A stretch of DNA of 64,000 nt from Antennarius striatus. Its lineage: Eukaryota; Chordata; Actinopteri; Lophiiformes; Antennariidae. The stretch is from contig NC_090784.1 in the NCBI RefSeq assembly GCF_040054535.1, positions 16,810,001-16,874,000 of the forward strand, given 5' to 3'. The notes under the pieces are model-generated. The model saw only the letters and a list, made by a program, of their open reading frames with translations, had not been told where the DNA came from and did not search any database. Both the position numbers and the translations under genes were made by a program. This document shows positions 1 to 12,328 of this stretch, one piece after another (within the stretch, counting starts at the first letter, position 1; each line of letters opens with the position of its first letter).

Positions 1-1544
1 CTGTTTCCCTTTTTCTTTCCCCTAAAAATGCAGTTTATCAACCAGTTAGTTTTCTCACAGTCTGACTTGTCTATATTCTGGAGACACACTACAGCTTGAC
101 GGTGCACCAGCAGAACAGCATCAATCTATATGCCATTGATCTTGACGCAGCTCATCATCGCTCTATTTTAAATAGAGCTGTCCATGTAAAAATCTGTGCC
201 AAAGAGGGCTGGTCTCAGACTGGTTGAAACCTGTAGTCTTATTTTCAGCTGTACATCAGATACATTGGTTTGTCACACAGCAACTCAGAACTGAGATCCA
301 TCAGCTACATTTTATAAACAACAATCAAGGTATAACTCCTAAATAAATCTTAAGTATGTATGGCAGTGGTTGGTTTTGTGTTGTCATTAGATATTTATCA
401 AGTATTAATTACAATAAGGCTAATCAAGGCATTAGTAATTCATATCAAATCAACAATATTTTTAGTTTGTTTGAGGGAGTAATCTGTAATATAACCAAAT
501 TAATGTCTGTTTCTCAGTAAGTCCTGTTATGCAACATAAAGAAGGTCAAGGGTAAAAATATACCATCGTCCTACAACCACGTTAGCTGTGGTGTGAAGGT
601 ATGCATGGTAAGTGTTCACAGCCTTTCTAATTAGCTGTGGTATGTGGTGGGGAACTACTTTAAAAGAGGTCATAATGAGTGAGATTTCTGCTAATCCTTC
701 CTGATGAAAAGACACGCTAATTTCTAAAAGTTAAACCTATTTGTAGGATGATTGATCAGTTATGTCACATTTATTAAAAAAAAAAAAAACTACAACAAAG
801 AAATTCTTGTATATTCATCTGGATTTTAACAGATGGGTGTTGGAACGGCATGTGAATAGTAAGAAAAGGCAAGATTATTTTAAAAAAATCTTAATGAGAT
901 GGCATCAAAAAAAATAATGGCAAGTTTATGGCATGGAAATACCAACATTTAAAACTTTCTAAATGGAAAAAGATTTTTGAAAAATCTTCTTTTTTTGCCT
1001 TATGTGTAATTGTTATTGTTTTTATCTGCTTCCTTAATGGACATTTGAATCTATTAACACATGATTTATAAGTTTATGGATGTCTGGCTATAAGTACATT
1101 TATCAATGCATTATGTAGTGTAAGGCAGACATTATGGGGAATGGACAGGAAATGCACAACTCTGCAATTTTTAAAGCGTACTGTTAATCATTTGAAATTT
1201 AAAAAAAACAAGAAAAAAATGGCAAGAGATGCTACATTTTATGCTGGAAGAAAAGTGAAAGAAGTTTTAATAAGCAACAATAAAAGAGTAGTACTAACAC
1301 ATCAGTCATGTGACTAATAAGATGTATTCCTTGCAAGGTCTTTTTAAAAATAGCAGCTTCAGGTATCGTAGCCTCAGGTTCAGACTTCGTTCTGTGAAGT
1401 TATCTGTCACAAACATCAACACATGCCGATCAAGCTGTGGTTCTTCTTTCACCTGATGCATCGCAGTCAATCATCGTCTGGCATCGTGCAGTGATGGTGA
1501 ACTTGAATTTGTGTATGTGTGTGTTTGCTTGTTTGTGAGAACAG
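1..1544. other. AT-rich non-coding DNA upstream of the SBK-type kinase
   Basis: No coding exon is supported here. The stretch is AT-rich with several A runs (for example around 775-790 and 1200-1220). It must be intronic or 5' flank of the kinase that starts to be readable at 1545, because that exon opens at a splice acceptor and has no usable ATG before the kinase core. A first coding exon could be hidden here or lie left of the window. An ATG at 1457 meets a stop quickly and does not splice in frame. Confidence 0.5.
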
Positions 1545-3923
1545 GCTGCAACGGCTCAGGAACTTGACGAGCGATGTTTCCTGTCAGCACAGTCCCTGCC
1601 CAGTCTGAAGTTATCCGAACACTTCCAGATGGTGAAGCTCCTAGGAGAGGGTTCCTATGGAAAAGTCATGCTAGCTGTACACAGAAAGAGAGGTAAGTCA
1701 CTCAGATCATTACGCCACAGATGGATCAACCTTCAGGAGCCACTGTTTAATGCTCATTTAGTCAATCAAAATCAAGCCTGATCTGATTTGTGTGGTTGAT
1801 TTGGGGGGTTCATACTTCTGCACATTCATCTTCTTCTGAAGCCACTGCACATGTTATCTTGGGTTAGCGCTGCAGTAACACAAGGACCAATGTTTTTTGA
1901 TAGTGTTCACTCGATATGTTGCGCTTCTGTTGCTATAATGGAGCGCTTTGGTGCATTTTGGGAGATAGTGTTGCCGCAGTGGGCCGTAGATGTGTAACAG
2001 AGTCGCCCCAAAGGGGAAGTTATATTTGTTCACGGTGGTAATGATGACCAACGCTCACATTCCACTCATGATGACAGTTTGACTAAAGCTGATTAGATGT
2101 TGCAGTATTCAACACATGTTGTCTTGCTTCATTCCCTTCAGGAACCCCTATGGCTCTGAAGTTTTTCCCCCGTGAGAGTACCTCACTCACCTCCTTCCTG
2201 CGTGAATACAATCTCTCCCTGTCATACTGTACCCATCCTTCTCTGACACGGGCCCTTGGCATCTTCTTTTCCACACCCTCCTACTACGTCTTTGCCCAGC
2301 AAGCCGGTCTATATGGTGACCTCTACAGTGTGATAGTGTCTGAGGTCAGTTTAGTTAGTTTGTGGTGTGAAATGTGGTGTGTTCACCCTAACATGCTTAG
2401 AAAATTAACAATGATTTCTGTAGTTTCAGATGAATAAATTTGCAAACGCATGTGTCCTGGGGTGCAACCACTTCCAGGAAACATTCTGTTAAGGGTTTTC
2501 CTATTGGCCATGGAAAATCCATTTAAAAATGCACAGCTAATCAAATCAGCTTTCTAAATCAACATAATTTGGAGTAATCGTAATTGAAAGTTGAAAATTG
2601 ATGTCAGAACTTCTTTTTCACACATTTTCCTTCCAACATTGAAAAAGTCAACAGAGACACTTTTAAAGATTTTGTCTAAAAAAAAAATCCTAACCCTTTC
2701 CTCAGCCTTGGCCAATGTGTTTTTATCACCTGGGCAATTTTTATAGGAATTTAATCTAGGCTGTAATATCAGAGATGGCATGAAAGAGTAAATTAAGGAA
2801 GGGAAGGTTGCACATTGGCATCTGCATGAAACCTGGAGGTAAATGCAACACTGGAACAGATCTCATGGAAAGGCAAACGTGTGCTTTTGTGAGATGTTTC
2901 CAGATCACCCCTGTTTGACTGTGTCAATGCCAGTAACATAGTAGAGCCCTGATACGACTTAAGGGCATCCTGCTCTCATGAGATGAAGTGGAAGAACACA
3001 AAGGCAGCTGTTTCCAAAAGCGTCACTTTCCATTTCGATGACGCAGATTTAGTCTTTGATGTGATGTTCTTTCTCACTACTTCACCTGCTTGCTCTTCAT
3101 TCTGATAAATAGAGTTGTATTTCCTGATCTGAACACACTGATATGGATTCTGTTTCAGGTTGGAGTGAGTGAAGAGTGCGTCCAGAGGGTGATGGCCCAG
3201 CTGAGTGGCGCTGTGACTCATCTGCACTCCCTTGGCTTCGTCCACCGTGACATTAAACCTGAAAACATTTTCCTGTGCGACAGCTCGTGCCGCTGGGTCA
3301 AGCTGGGTGACTTTGGCCTCGCTCGAGCCATCGGCTCCAACGTTCGTGCCGTTTGGTACGAGTCACCCTTTTGCACTCCGGAGGTGGAAGCTGCCAAAGA
3401 AGCAGAGAAGGAGATGGAGAGGAGGGTGTGCGAGGGGACTGAAGAAGAAATGGAGGACATTTGGATATCAGTGGAGCCCTCCATTGACAGCTGGGCCCTC
3501 GGCGTTCTCGTCTACTGCCTCTTAACTGGCTGCTTCCCTTGGGAGGAGAGTACCCAAGATGACCGCGGCTACCGTAGATACAAGGAGTGGTTTAATCGTG
3601 AGGCTGAAAAGGAAAAGATCAGGGATGGTAAGTGGAACGATGAAGAGGAAATAGACAGTTTCCTAAAAAACAACCCCCCTCCTTCACAGTTTGAGGGCCT
3701 CAGCCCGCTAGTGATGACTCTTTTCAAGGAGCTGCTCCATCCGGAGCCCAAACGAAGAGGAAGCCCAGAAGAGATCCTGAGCTACCTGGGGGGGCCTTGG
3801 CTGATGGAGACTGAGATAGAGGAAAAGAGGAAGGCAGAGGAAGCTGAGAAGGAGGCCAGAAAAATAAGGGAGGTGGGAGGGGTTGCAGATGAGTTGATCA
3901 GGGAGGGAAGAGGGGAGAGATAA
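1545..3923 (+). CDS. sbk3: SBK2/SBK3-type serine/threonine kinase, 5' end missing
   Basis: Three exons join in phase: 1545-1692, 2142-2344 and 3159-3923, giving 371 residues up to the stop. All introns are GT-AG. The kinase core is complete: glycine loop GEGSYG (fragment residues 34-39), ATP-site lysine in MALK (56), catalytic loop HRDIKPEN (146-153, Asp148), DFG (168-170) and a TPE in place of APE. An acidic/lysine-rich insert of about 25 residues lies between the activation segment and the SIDSWALGVL helix, and the C-terminus is a charged coiled tail. SBK (SH3-binding-domain kinase) proteins are small cytoplasmic kinases; SBK2 and SBK3 are muscle-enriched in mammals. The FAQ..GDL segment and RVMAQL helix look nearest SBK3, but SBK2 is possible. 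The start codon must be in an upstream exon not identified. Unlike human SBK3, which as I recall has changed key residues, this copy keeps HRD and DFG, so it should be an active kinase. Confidence 0.88.
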
Positions 3924-4177
3924 ATTTTGTCTTCATTTAAACCGTTTTTTTTGTACATGTTGATATAAAACATGCCCGGCATGATGTCGTAATGTATTTT
4001 GATGTAGAATATAAATGCAGTACGAATATACACTCTCTTAAGTGATATATTTTCATACTTGCATAAAGGTTATTGTTGAAGGTAGCACTTCCTGTGTATT
4101 CCAGAGTATGTGTGCATAAATATGTCTGTGTTTCAAAGGAGTTCATAGTTTGTAAAAGAAAGGTTTGATGATGTTTG

Positions 4178-4183
4178 AATAAA
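4178..4183 (+). terminator. Poly(A) signal of the SBK-type kinase
   Basis: AATAAA lies 255 bases after the kinase stop codon, in an AT-rich 3' UTR, and is followed by a T-rich stretch. A second AATAAA near 4400 could serve as an alternative distal site. Confidence 0.6.
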
Positions 4184-6345
4184 ATATGCTCTTTGTTTTT
4201 ACCTCAATTTTTCATGACATGCTGTAAACTACACATACATGGTCTATAACAGTCAGTTCAGTTTGGTTTGAATGATGGAAGATCAAAACTACGACTCTTT
4301 TTACCCAAATAACAGGAATAGAAAGGCACTTAAACATAATGCAACCTGAGGTTGTTTTTTTTTTACAGTTATGCATTTGTATTTTAACTTGTGAAAACAA
4401 TAAAATCATTGCACTTACAAGAAAATGTGCTCTGTCATTTTATTGCAGTTGTCACCTTAAGCCATCACAGGTCCTTGGATATCACTATGAGAGGAGACCA
4501 GTGAGATTAGAAGACTTTTTTTCCCCCCACTTTAAGCAAGTCCTAAAGTCCTTAATTGCTTAAGAGTCAAAAACAAGTAAAAATAAAGATGTAATATAAT
4601 AATAGATGTAATAAAAAGTTTAGTAAGTCTCATTTTCTCCAAATGTTTGTGTAAATAATTAAAGAATCAACTAGCGTGACAGTAGAGCAGCTACATCTGC
4701 AAAAGCGTGAGAAATCCTGCATGTGGTGGTTTGGCAAAACAAAACAAAACAAAAAAAAAAGAAATAGATACCAGTGAAAACATATCCCCCTTAATGGAGG
4801 TAATTACTTATAAAAAAATCACTGACAACATCTGATAGCTTTAAAAGACATTCTGGAAAAGTGCACCCATGGAAAGAAGTGCCATCTTTGACACGATGAA
4901 GCGACAGGTGCTGCAGAACAAAAACAGCTCATCTAAAATTGGACTGAACAATACAACGTGACCATGATACCAGTGTGATCTTCCAAGTTTGTGTGATGCG
5001 GAGCTCAGACACACAAACCACAGGAGGAAAGACATGACATTTATTCATATGGGCTGTCACTTCAGAGCTAGAAAGATCTTTATTGGAACATTTGAAGTGA
5101 ATCTTAGATAAATGAACATTTGAGGCGTTGACAGTAAAACAAACCAATATAAAATCTGCACATGTGTTGTGTTGAACTCCATGTTGTTTATGGGGATGTT
5201 TGTCCTAAATCTGTCATGGCGGGATGGGGAGGGGGCAATAGCAAAATGAAAAATCTCCCACATTCTCGTTGTGGTGACTCCTAAAGAACACTCTTGTATT
5301 GCTTATGTTCGCTTTGCATACGTTTGCTGAATCACATGATGCCGATGCAAGCATTCATCATCAGGAAAAGGATATAACATACCTTTAGAGGTAACTTGAT
5401 CTCAAAACATAAGCAGTTAGATTTACTTCAGCTGTGAAGAGAAAAATTGTCACTACAAGAATTAAATCCTCAGTTTAAACTTTCACATTGCAGTTTGCAC
5501 AATATCATAGTTTCAAATTGGATCGGATCCTTGCTGGGAGCAAACTTGCTAACGCATGCTGAGGGTGTATGTCTATGGCATTAGGATCTGCGCTAACCCC
5601 TGCTAAGGGCCACTCCAGATGGTTGTATAAATAGACCCCAGACCCATCTATTTACCTAGCATGCACGTCATCACCTCTCTCTGACTATCTACACTCACAC
5701 CGTCCCCCAAACGAACAGCCAGGCCACCTTGGCGCCTGCAGGCCTGCAACAGCGCAATTTGTTGGAACACGACGGCCCATCTCGCCAGTTAACTCTGCTC
5801 TTTTCTATCTGTGGGTCTCCTACTGATTACTTTTCCCTTGCCTTGCTCCTCTTGCGCCACCTGGACCGTGTCTCAACCTTTCAGATTTGTGGCCACGTCT
5901 ACTTAAAGCAGCTTTGGTAAAAGTGATCCTTCTCAGCCAGGACATTCCTCTTCTCGGGGTAACAGTAACATGAACCAAGAACTGTTTCTGTGATTGTATC
6001 TTATAATCCAGTATTTTCACAATAAAACACTTGATAGTATTGCGATCCAGGAAACAGAGGAGCAAGAGTCATCTGATACTTGGATGGGGAGTTAATGAAG
6101 GACCTCAGCCTGACAAATGGAAACACATGGTGTGACCCATTGAGACAATAGAGTGCCAACACAAAGACACTAATCGAGGTGTAAATCTGCTGGAGGTCGA
6201 CGAGGACAGCAGGGATGATGAAAACAGGAGAAACCAGGTTGGCTCGGAGGACTGCAGCGCCACGATGAAACCAAATCAAAGTAATAAAAAACACATTTTT
6301 TAATGTCAGGTAGGCGAACCTCAGTTCACTTGAAAGCGTGTTTTT

Positions 6346-6416
6346 CATTCATTCATTCATTCATTCATTCATTCATTCATTCATTCATTCATTCATTCAT
6401 TCATTCATTCATTCAT
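6346..6416. repeat. (CATT)n microsatellite
   Basis: About 18 uninterrupted copies of a CATT/ATTC tetramer. On the minus strand it reads as (GAAT)n placed directly after the conserved tail of a retroposon at 6417-6530, the usual position of a tetramer tail. Confidence 0.95.
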
Positions 6417-6530
6417 TTTCTGCTGCTTTTATCCGCCGTAGCGGGTCACGGGAAGCTGGAGCCTATCCCAGCTGGCATAGGGCGTGAGGCGGGGGACACT
6501 TCGGGCACGACGCCAGTGCACCGCGGGTGT
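6417..6530 (-). mobile_element. 3' tail of an L2-type LINE or L2-tailed SINE
   Basis: Read on the minus strand the block contains the phrases GCCTCACGCCCTATGCCAG and CTGGGATAGGCTCCAG and ends in the (GAAT)n tail. This closely resembles the conserved 3' segment found at the end of many fish retroposons. The same family is recognisable, in the opposite orientation, at 43207-43422. Only the tail is present, consistent with 5' truncation. The exact family name is not certain. Confidence 0.6.
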
Positions 6531-7129
6531 TTTTCATCATATAGCTCAAAATGTTTGTGAAGTGCAATGACACAACTCTAAATTGAGATCTTCAAGAACA
6601 TCATATTTAGATTTGCAGCATCAGCAGGACTCAGATTTCATCTCATATTGAATGAAGCTCACTTTGAAACAAAACATTCAACCTCAAGAAGGTCAGCAGG
6701 ATTTATGGGCTCAACTTATCCCAACTTTTTCTGTCGCCTGGTTACTTCTTAAGGCTCAACACCGCAAATGATCACTTTTGCAGCGTGAGGATTGCTGAAC
6801 AGCAATATCGGATCCAGTTTGCAGCACGTCTTGAATGAGCATTTCCTGAGAAGTGCGACATGCTCACGGGAGAGTTCATTTTCCCTGTCTGTATACTTGT
6901 CTTGCTATTTTTAGTTTGAAATCAGGAGAGTGAAGACATTTCTGCAGCGTGTTGACATTTTGGCTGTTCCTTCCCGCTTCAAAGAGCTGTTTGGTTCAGG
7001 TCAGATTTATGTTGGTGGTAGTATTGGTGTTAGGCATTAATTATGATGTTCAGTTTAGGGTCAGGAGATCTCCTTTCACCCGATGCAAATCAAATGCGTC
7101 ATACATTGACATTAATATGGATTTGCTTG

Positions 7130-7271
<142 letters not shown>

Positions 7272-10200
7272 AATATGTGTGTACAGTGTAACAGTAAGAG
7301 AGAAGTAGAGTGAGGAATGTGTTGGAATGGAGAGGAGGTCACTGAAGGAGAATCTATTGCAGAGCTGGCATGCGTCACACATTGCCTTCCAACAAATAAA
7401 CAAGTCCATACTTTATCATGTGTTTACTATCTGGTATGTTTGACTTAACCGATCTATGCTGCTCTCTACCTCCCTCACCACCTGTCCCCTCTATTCCACT
7501 CTTGTCTGTCCTCTCCTTATTTCCTCCCCCTCTCAACTCCACTTCTCCCTCTTGCTCCAGCAGAGTAGGCAGAGTGGAAGATTGATGTGTTTGAAGGATT
7601 GATCACTCCTCTTGGCTCCTCTCCTTTTCTCTTTTGCTTACATGGCCCCCATCTGTCAAGCTGTCATCGGACTTGCCCAGTCGACCTTGTTAGGGCCACC
7701 CCGCAGGCACTTGCACTGGAGGCTGTGTAGCCCTGATATGTCAAGGAAATGATGAGTGTCTCCCCCTTGAACCGACCAGGTCTTCCCATAGGGTGAGAGC
7801 CAGATAGAGATTTGTCATGTGTGACTTCAGGGGTATGTGTGGAAATATTTATATTGGTCAAGTTCAACGAAGCCAGTGCAGAGTCAAGTTTCCCTCAAGT
7901 ATCTGGATGTATAGACTCTTTCAACGCAAAGAGCCCGTCAGACAAAGGGTTAAGAACTTTGGTCTTAAGGGTTACTTTCGTCTTGTACAGATAAACTCTT
8001 GAGGTATCTGAATGACCGCTTATGTAAATGTAAACTTGTGATTTTTGATTGGGTACAAACATTAAACAGCTCCAAAATAAATCAATTTCCCTTCTATTTC
8101 AGTAGGTGAAGTTCATCAGCTTTAATATGTGACAAGTTGTTATTTAGAAACTGGGTCACAGACTATAAATCTGAGAGGACGATGAGTTGAACAACCTGGT
8201 GAGTAACTGTGGCTTATTGTAAATCACAAACAAGTGGTGATGCAGGTCACTGGGAACAAAGTGAACTGGTTTTGACTTCCTCTTTTGAAGAGGTAGGGTA
8301 TGACCTGAGCAGCAAAGCTTTGGAATCTTGGTGGTAAACCAAAATTGGTAAATTTGCCTTTTCTTCACAAGTCACTGAAGTAAACCACAAAGTTCTAGGA
8401 ATTGGTCAAATTATAAGGGTCAAACTGTTGTGGGACTACTGCTTTTATTATGGATGACAGAATGGGAAATCTGGGCCTACTTGGTGGACATTTGAACTTA
8501 GTGACCCTTTGAATGAAGCTGTCGATTTATTGATTATTTGCTTTTTAAAATGGCAGAAACATGCCCATTAGCACTCAATATGACAAATGAATGTCATGCG
8601 GTTGTAAAATTTGTTTTTGCAGAGATAACTGAGGTTATGGTGACACAATATATTAGACGAAGAGACACACAAAGACAGACTATTCAGTATTAACCGTTCT
8701 CCCGAATCACTCATTTTATTTCACTGACCATTAATTGAGATTGTGGGCAAGGGCTATAATTTAAGATTACTGCTCCACCTGGTGGCCTTATTAGGTAGCG
8801 CAACAGTCAAGTTCAAATCCCACTGTGGTCAAATTCCCGTCTTGATTTCTTCGTTTCTTCATTATTTCACTTATTAGACTTTTAATTTATTTGCTGGGGT
8901 CCACACAACTCTGCATGCTTTTATAACGAAATGAGAAAATATAGCCTGTGTCTTTAATCAATCTATTTCAAATACTTTGAGCGCTACCAAAACTATTTTA
9001 AAGTGAAATGTTCTCTGTCACTTGTGTGCCTTCATCTTTTACTTTGTGTTGTGATGGCTTATTGAGGCATGACAAGTGCTGTGCATCCATAATAAAACAT
9101 TTTTAAAAAAAGAATAAAAATATACATAACTTGCTCCATGTGAATGATTAAAAGGTATATGTGATGTAAAAGAAAAAAAACAATTGATATGATTTTTTTT
9201 TTTAAACCAGGTTTGGTGCAAGAAAAAAGTGAAGAGCAAGAAAAATGGTTAGGACGGGGGAGAAAGGGGAGGAGGAGGAGGAGAGAGGAAAGGAGTGGAA
9301 AGAGGAGAAGACAAAAGATTCATAAAACCAAAGCAGTTGTGGACGACAGCAAAAGTTGTGAGTACAAATTCATTATGCTTCTTTTATACCTGACTCTAAC
9401 AGGATAGCTCATATATTGCAGGATTTGCCACGTGCAAAATTATCAACGGAAAGGTATTTTATACTGATTAGATATAAATAGGGAGGTAAAGTAATACGTG
9501 GAAAGGCGTCAATGCTTGACTGATTATCTGATTGACCTGAGAATGATTATTTTACATTTGCAGAGTCCTGTTGGAACAAGCTGTGAAAAACATGTCACCC
9601 TAAAAAAAACAGATTAATAGAGGCATGCAGTGAGATGAACCGGGACAATGTCGAGCTTCAACACAGTGATGTCAAATATATGACTCTGGAATTCTCACAT
9701 CAGAAAAGACACAAACTGATAAAATGTGATGCTAAGAGTGGTCGGTGATGATTGTGCAGTTGGAAAGCAGTGAAATGTTCTATGAAAGCTGGAAAAGTAT
9801 AATGCACAATTTAAAACAGGAGGAGTGGAGGGGAGCGCAAATAGGGCACAAAAAACACATTCTTTTGAGAGAACTCACTCTTGGACGCCAAAGTTACACT
9901 GACACATCACAAGAGGAATGACGCAGGGCGGCACAGAGGAGACGAAAGGAGACATAGCAACAAAAGGACTGAGGAAAAAGAGAAAATAACATTTTCACAG
10001 GTAGAAAAAAGTCATTTTCAAATCAAACTCCTTGCTTACAAGCAGTCCAAATACAAAAACACACAAGAATAAACTGTAGGTCAGATTATTCCACGACACT
10101 ACACAACAACTTGTCTGTTGTCCAAAACATAGCATGACTTTCTGTGTTTTTAGATGGAGCAAAACTTTAAGGGAAAACATTACAGTGACCTGGAACTTTG

Positions 10201-10354
10201 TGAGCATGTTTAAGCAAGAAGATTAAAGGAAACATAAACAGCACAAAAATCTTGAGCAAGGATATTGAACAGTTCCTCTCTGTGAAATCACCCTGACTCG
10301 TTTCCTCTTTGGTTTCCTCCAGCTCGTAAAGCTTACCTCTTACAAACTGAAGGA

Positions 10355-11879
10355 ATGGGCAACCTTCCAGTGGTCCTGCTCCTATGCAGTTTCCATGGTA
10401 CTGCTGCCAAACTGAACACACAAATCATCCTGTTTAATTATGGTTGAGTTGCACTGTGTTTGTTTTTGTGCTGCAAAACAGTCCCCTCATGTGGTTTTTT
10501 GTTCCACAGCGCTCGCAGCTGTAGCTCAAGCCCAGCAGGATGGTAATGCCCTTCTCTTCACAAGTCACATTTTCAATCAAGAACATTTATGGTGCATGAC
10601 ATCTGTCCGTCTGTGACTCATTGTAATGGGTCGCTAGTAAGTTTCCAATGTGACTGTGCTTTCTTTTCTTGTTGCTAGAGACCACTCAAGCACCTGGAGG
10701 AACCTTGCCAGCCAGTAAGTGACAGCACACTGGTGGTGACCTCTGAACTCCCTCCATGGAGGCCCAATGAAGCACCGCTAGCCCCCTGTGTGCGATTCAG
10801 GCTGTCATTGTGATCGATGCAGTTTCAGTATGTTATTTATCCTCTGTCTCCACAGACTGTAGGGAGGAGATGTATCCTTGCACCAGGATGTACTCAGTTC
10901 ACCGACCCGTCAAGCGATATGTTGGTGGCATTTGTATCTACAGGTGATCAGCAATTTACCTGCACCTTCATGAATGAGCAGTGATCAGCAGCATCAGCCA
11001 CAACAAAAATATTTCCTGACAAGCAAATATCCTTCTGTCTTAATTTCCTGAGATTTTTTTCTCTGGTATTCAACAATACTGAAAAAAAACAACAATAAAA
11101 CAATAAGACATCCTTAGTTTTTACATTAAATTATATACTAACATTATTCATCTGCTTCATTGGGACTGTTTGGGTCCAGTGGGATGAAACTGTCAAAGCA
11201 TAATGTGTCAAGCAAATGTTGCCTATCTCTGATTGGTCCAAATAAATATGTGGCATCACACACCTCCAACCAAGTTCTTTGCCACAAAATATGACAAATT
11301 TTAAATATGACATAGAACAATAGTATTACAAATATCTGCCTCTCCATTCGATGTTAATTTAGTGACTTTATTTAAAGCTTATTAGCATTATCAGGATAAC
11401 AGAGTGGTATACATTAAAGTATTGATCATGTAACAGAACAGCATGTCAAGCTTTAAACTGGAAAGAGGGTCTTCATGGTGGTTGATCTAGGTGAGGTTTA
11501 CTATTTAACACCGGTAAATTGAACTTTAGTTATGTGTTGTGTGCAAATTATTCATCTGCAGCATTACGTTGACATCCTTCATATTAACATGATCAAACTT
11601 CTGATGCAGCCTTCCTCGCGTCTACGTGATCAACAATGAGATCTGTGTGAGGACAGTGTGCCAACAGGATGAGTACCTGAAGGGTAACACATTCTACAAG
11701 AACTTTAAACTCAATGTTGACTCCGTGAAACACATTTTTCAAATATCTATCTCTTCCACATTACAGCTGAACTATGCAGAGAGAGGTCTGGGTGGCCCAG
11801 ACGAATTGAGAGGTCATCTAATAGGAAACGCTGTCTCAATCGCCGTAGCAACCTCAAAACTTGGGCAAACAAGGCTTGA
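10355..11879 (+). CDS. mfap5: Microfibril-associated glycoprotein (MAGP-2/MFAP5 type)
   Basis: Six coding exons join in phase: 10355-10397, 10510-10542, 10679-10714, 10856-10943, 11610-11683 and 11767-11879, giving 128 residues. The first coding exon opens at an acceptor ending at 10322, so the 5' UTR is spliced. Residues 1-22 are a signal peptide (MGNLPVVLLLCSFHALAAVA). The matrix-binding domain follows: NCREEMYPCTRMYSVHRPVK, then YVINNEICVRTVC and ELCRERSGW. The protein should be secreted and bind fibrillin microfibrils. The basic tail with RRIERS gives a furin-type site, as in MAGP-2, and supports MFAP5 rather than MFAP2, whose tail is cysteine-rich. Oddities: no RGD, a very short N-terminal region, and Tyr59 where mammals have the VKQC cysteine, leaving seven cysteines. 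Adjacent aicda and necap1 fit the MFAP5 neighbourhood. The last acceptor (after 11766) was chosen because it restores the ELCR motif; using the next AG loses it. Confidence 0.9.
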
Positions 11880-12322
11880 GGGGTCCTGGATGGCGATGTG
11901 ACCACCAGCGAGGATGGAGCCCCTTTTTGGAGACAACCATTAATCCACATCATCATAAATCTACCACCAAACCCAACACCTGGGGGTCTTTTTCTTTCTC
12001 TTTAAGACATTGGCACTAGTGTGCTGAGTCGTATCTATGTGTATGTTTAAGTATGTTGTGTGGATACCAAATGAAAGCTTGTTTCACTTGCGTGTTATAG
12101 GACATAAATCATGTCTTCAATGATTTACAAACCACTTAAGGTACTGTAGTGATGTACCTAAGGCAGCACTGAATCACGACATTGACCAAAGAAATGCTCA
12201 CCCTGTTGTGGATTGTAAGGTAATCATTGACAATCCAGTATTATGTGCACTATTTTATCAACAACACTACATCTGTTAGTTATTTGCTCACTTTTTTGTT
12301 ATATTTTCACCCTATATGAAGG

Positions 12323-12328
12323 AATAAA
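12323..12328 (+). terminator. Poly(A) signal of mfap5
   Basis: AATAAA about 445 bases after the mfap5 stop, at the end of an AT-rich 3' UTR. It faces the convergent necap1 gene, whose own signal is near 13714. Confidence 0.6.

Noticed and set aside
6001-6348. Hydrophobic 115-codon minus-strand frame resembling membrane helices
   Set aside because: No splice-site support or family motif, it runs from the edge of a retroposon tail, and its hydrophobicity can come from T-rich composition.
9189-9407. Arginine/lysine-rich frame after an acceptor-like T run
   Set aside because: Simple purine-rich sequence (GGAGGA repeats); no family resemblance and no joining exon.
11626-11901. A single 91-codon frame running through the last mfap5 intron
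   Set aside because: It reads intron sequence and then the wrong frame; splicing 11683 to 11767 restores the conserved ELCR and basic tail.
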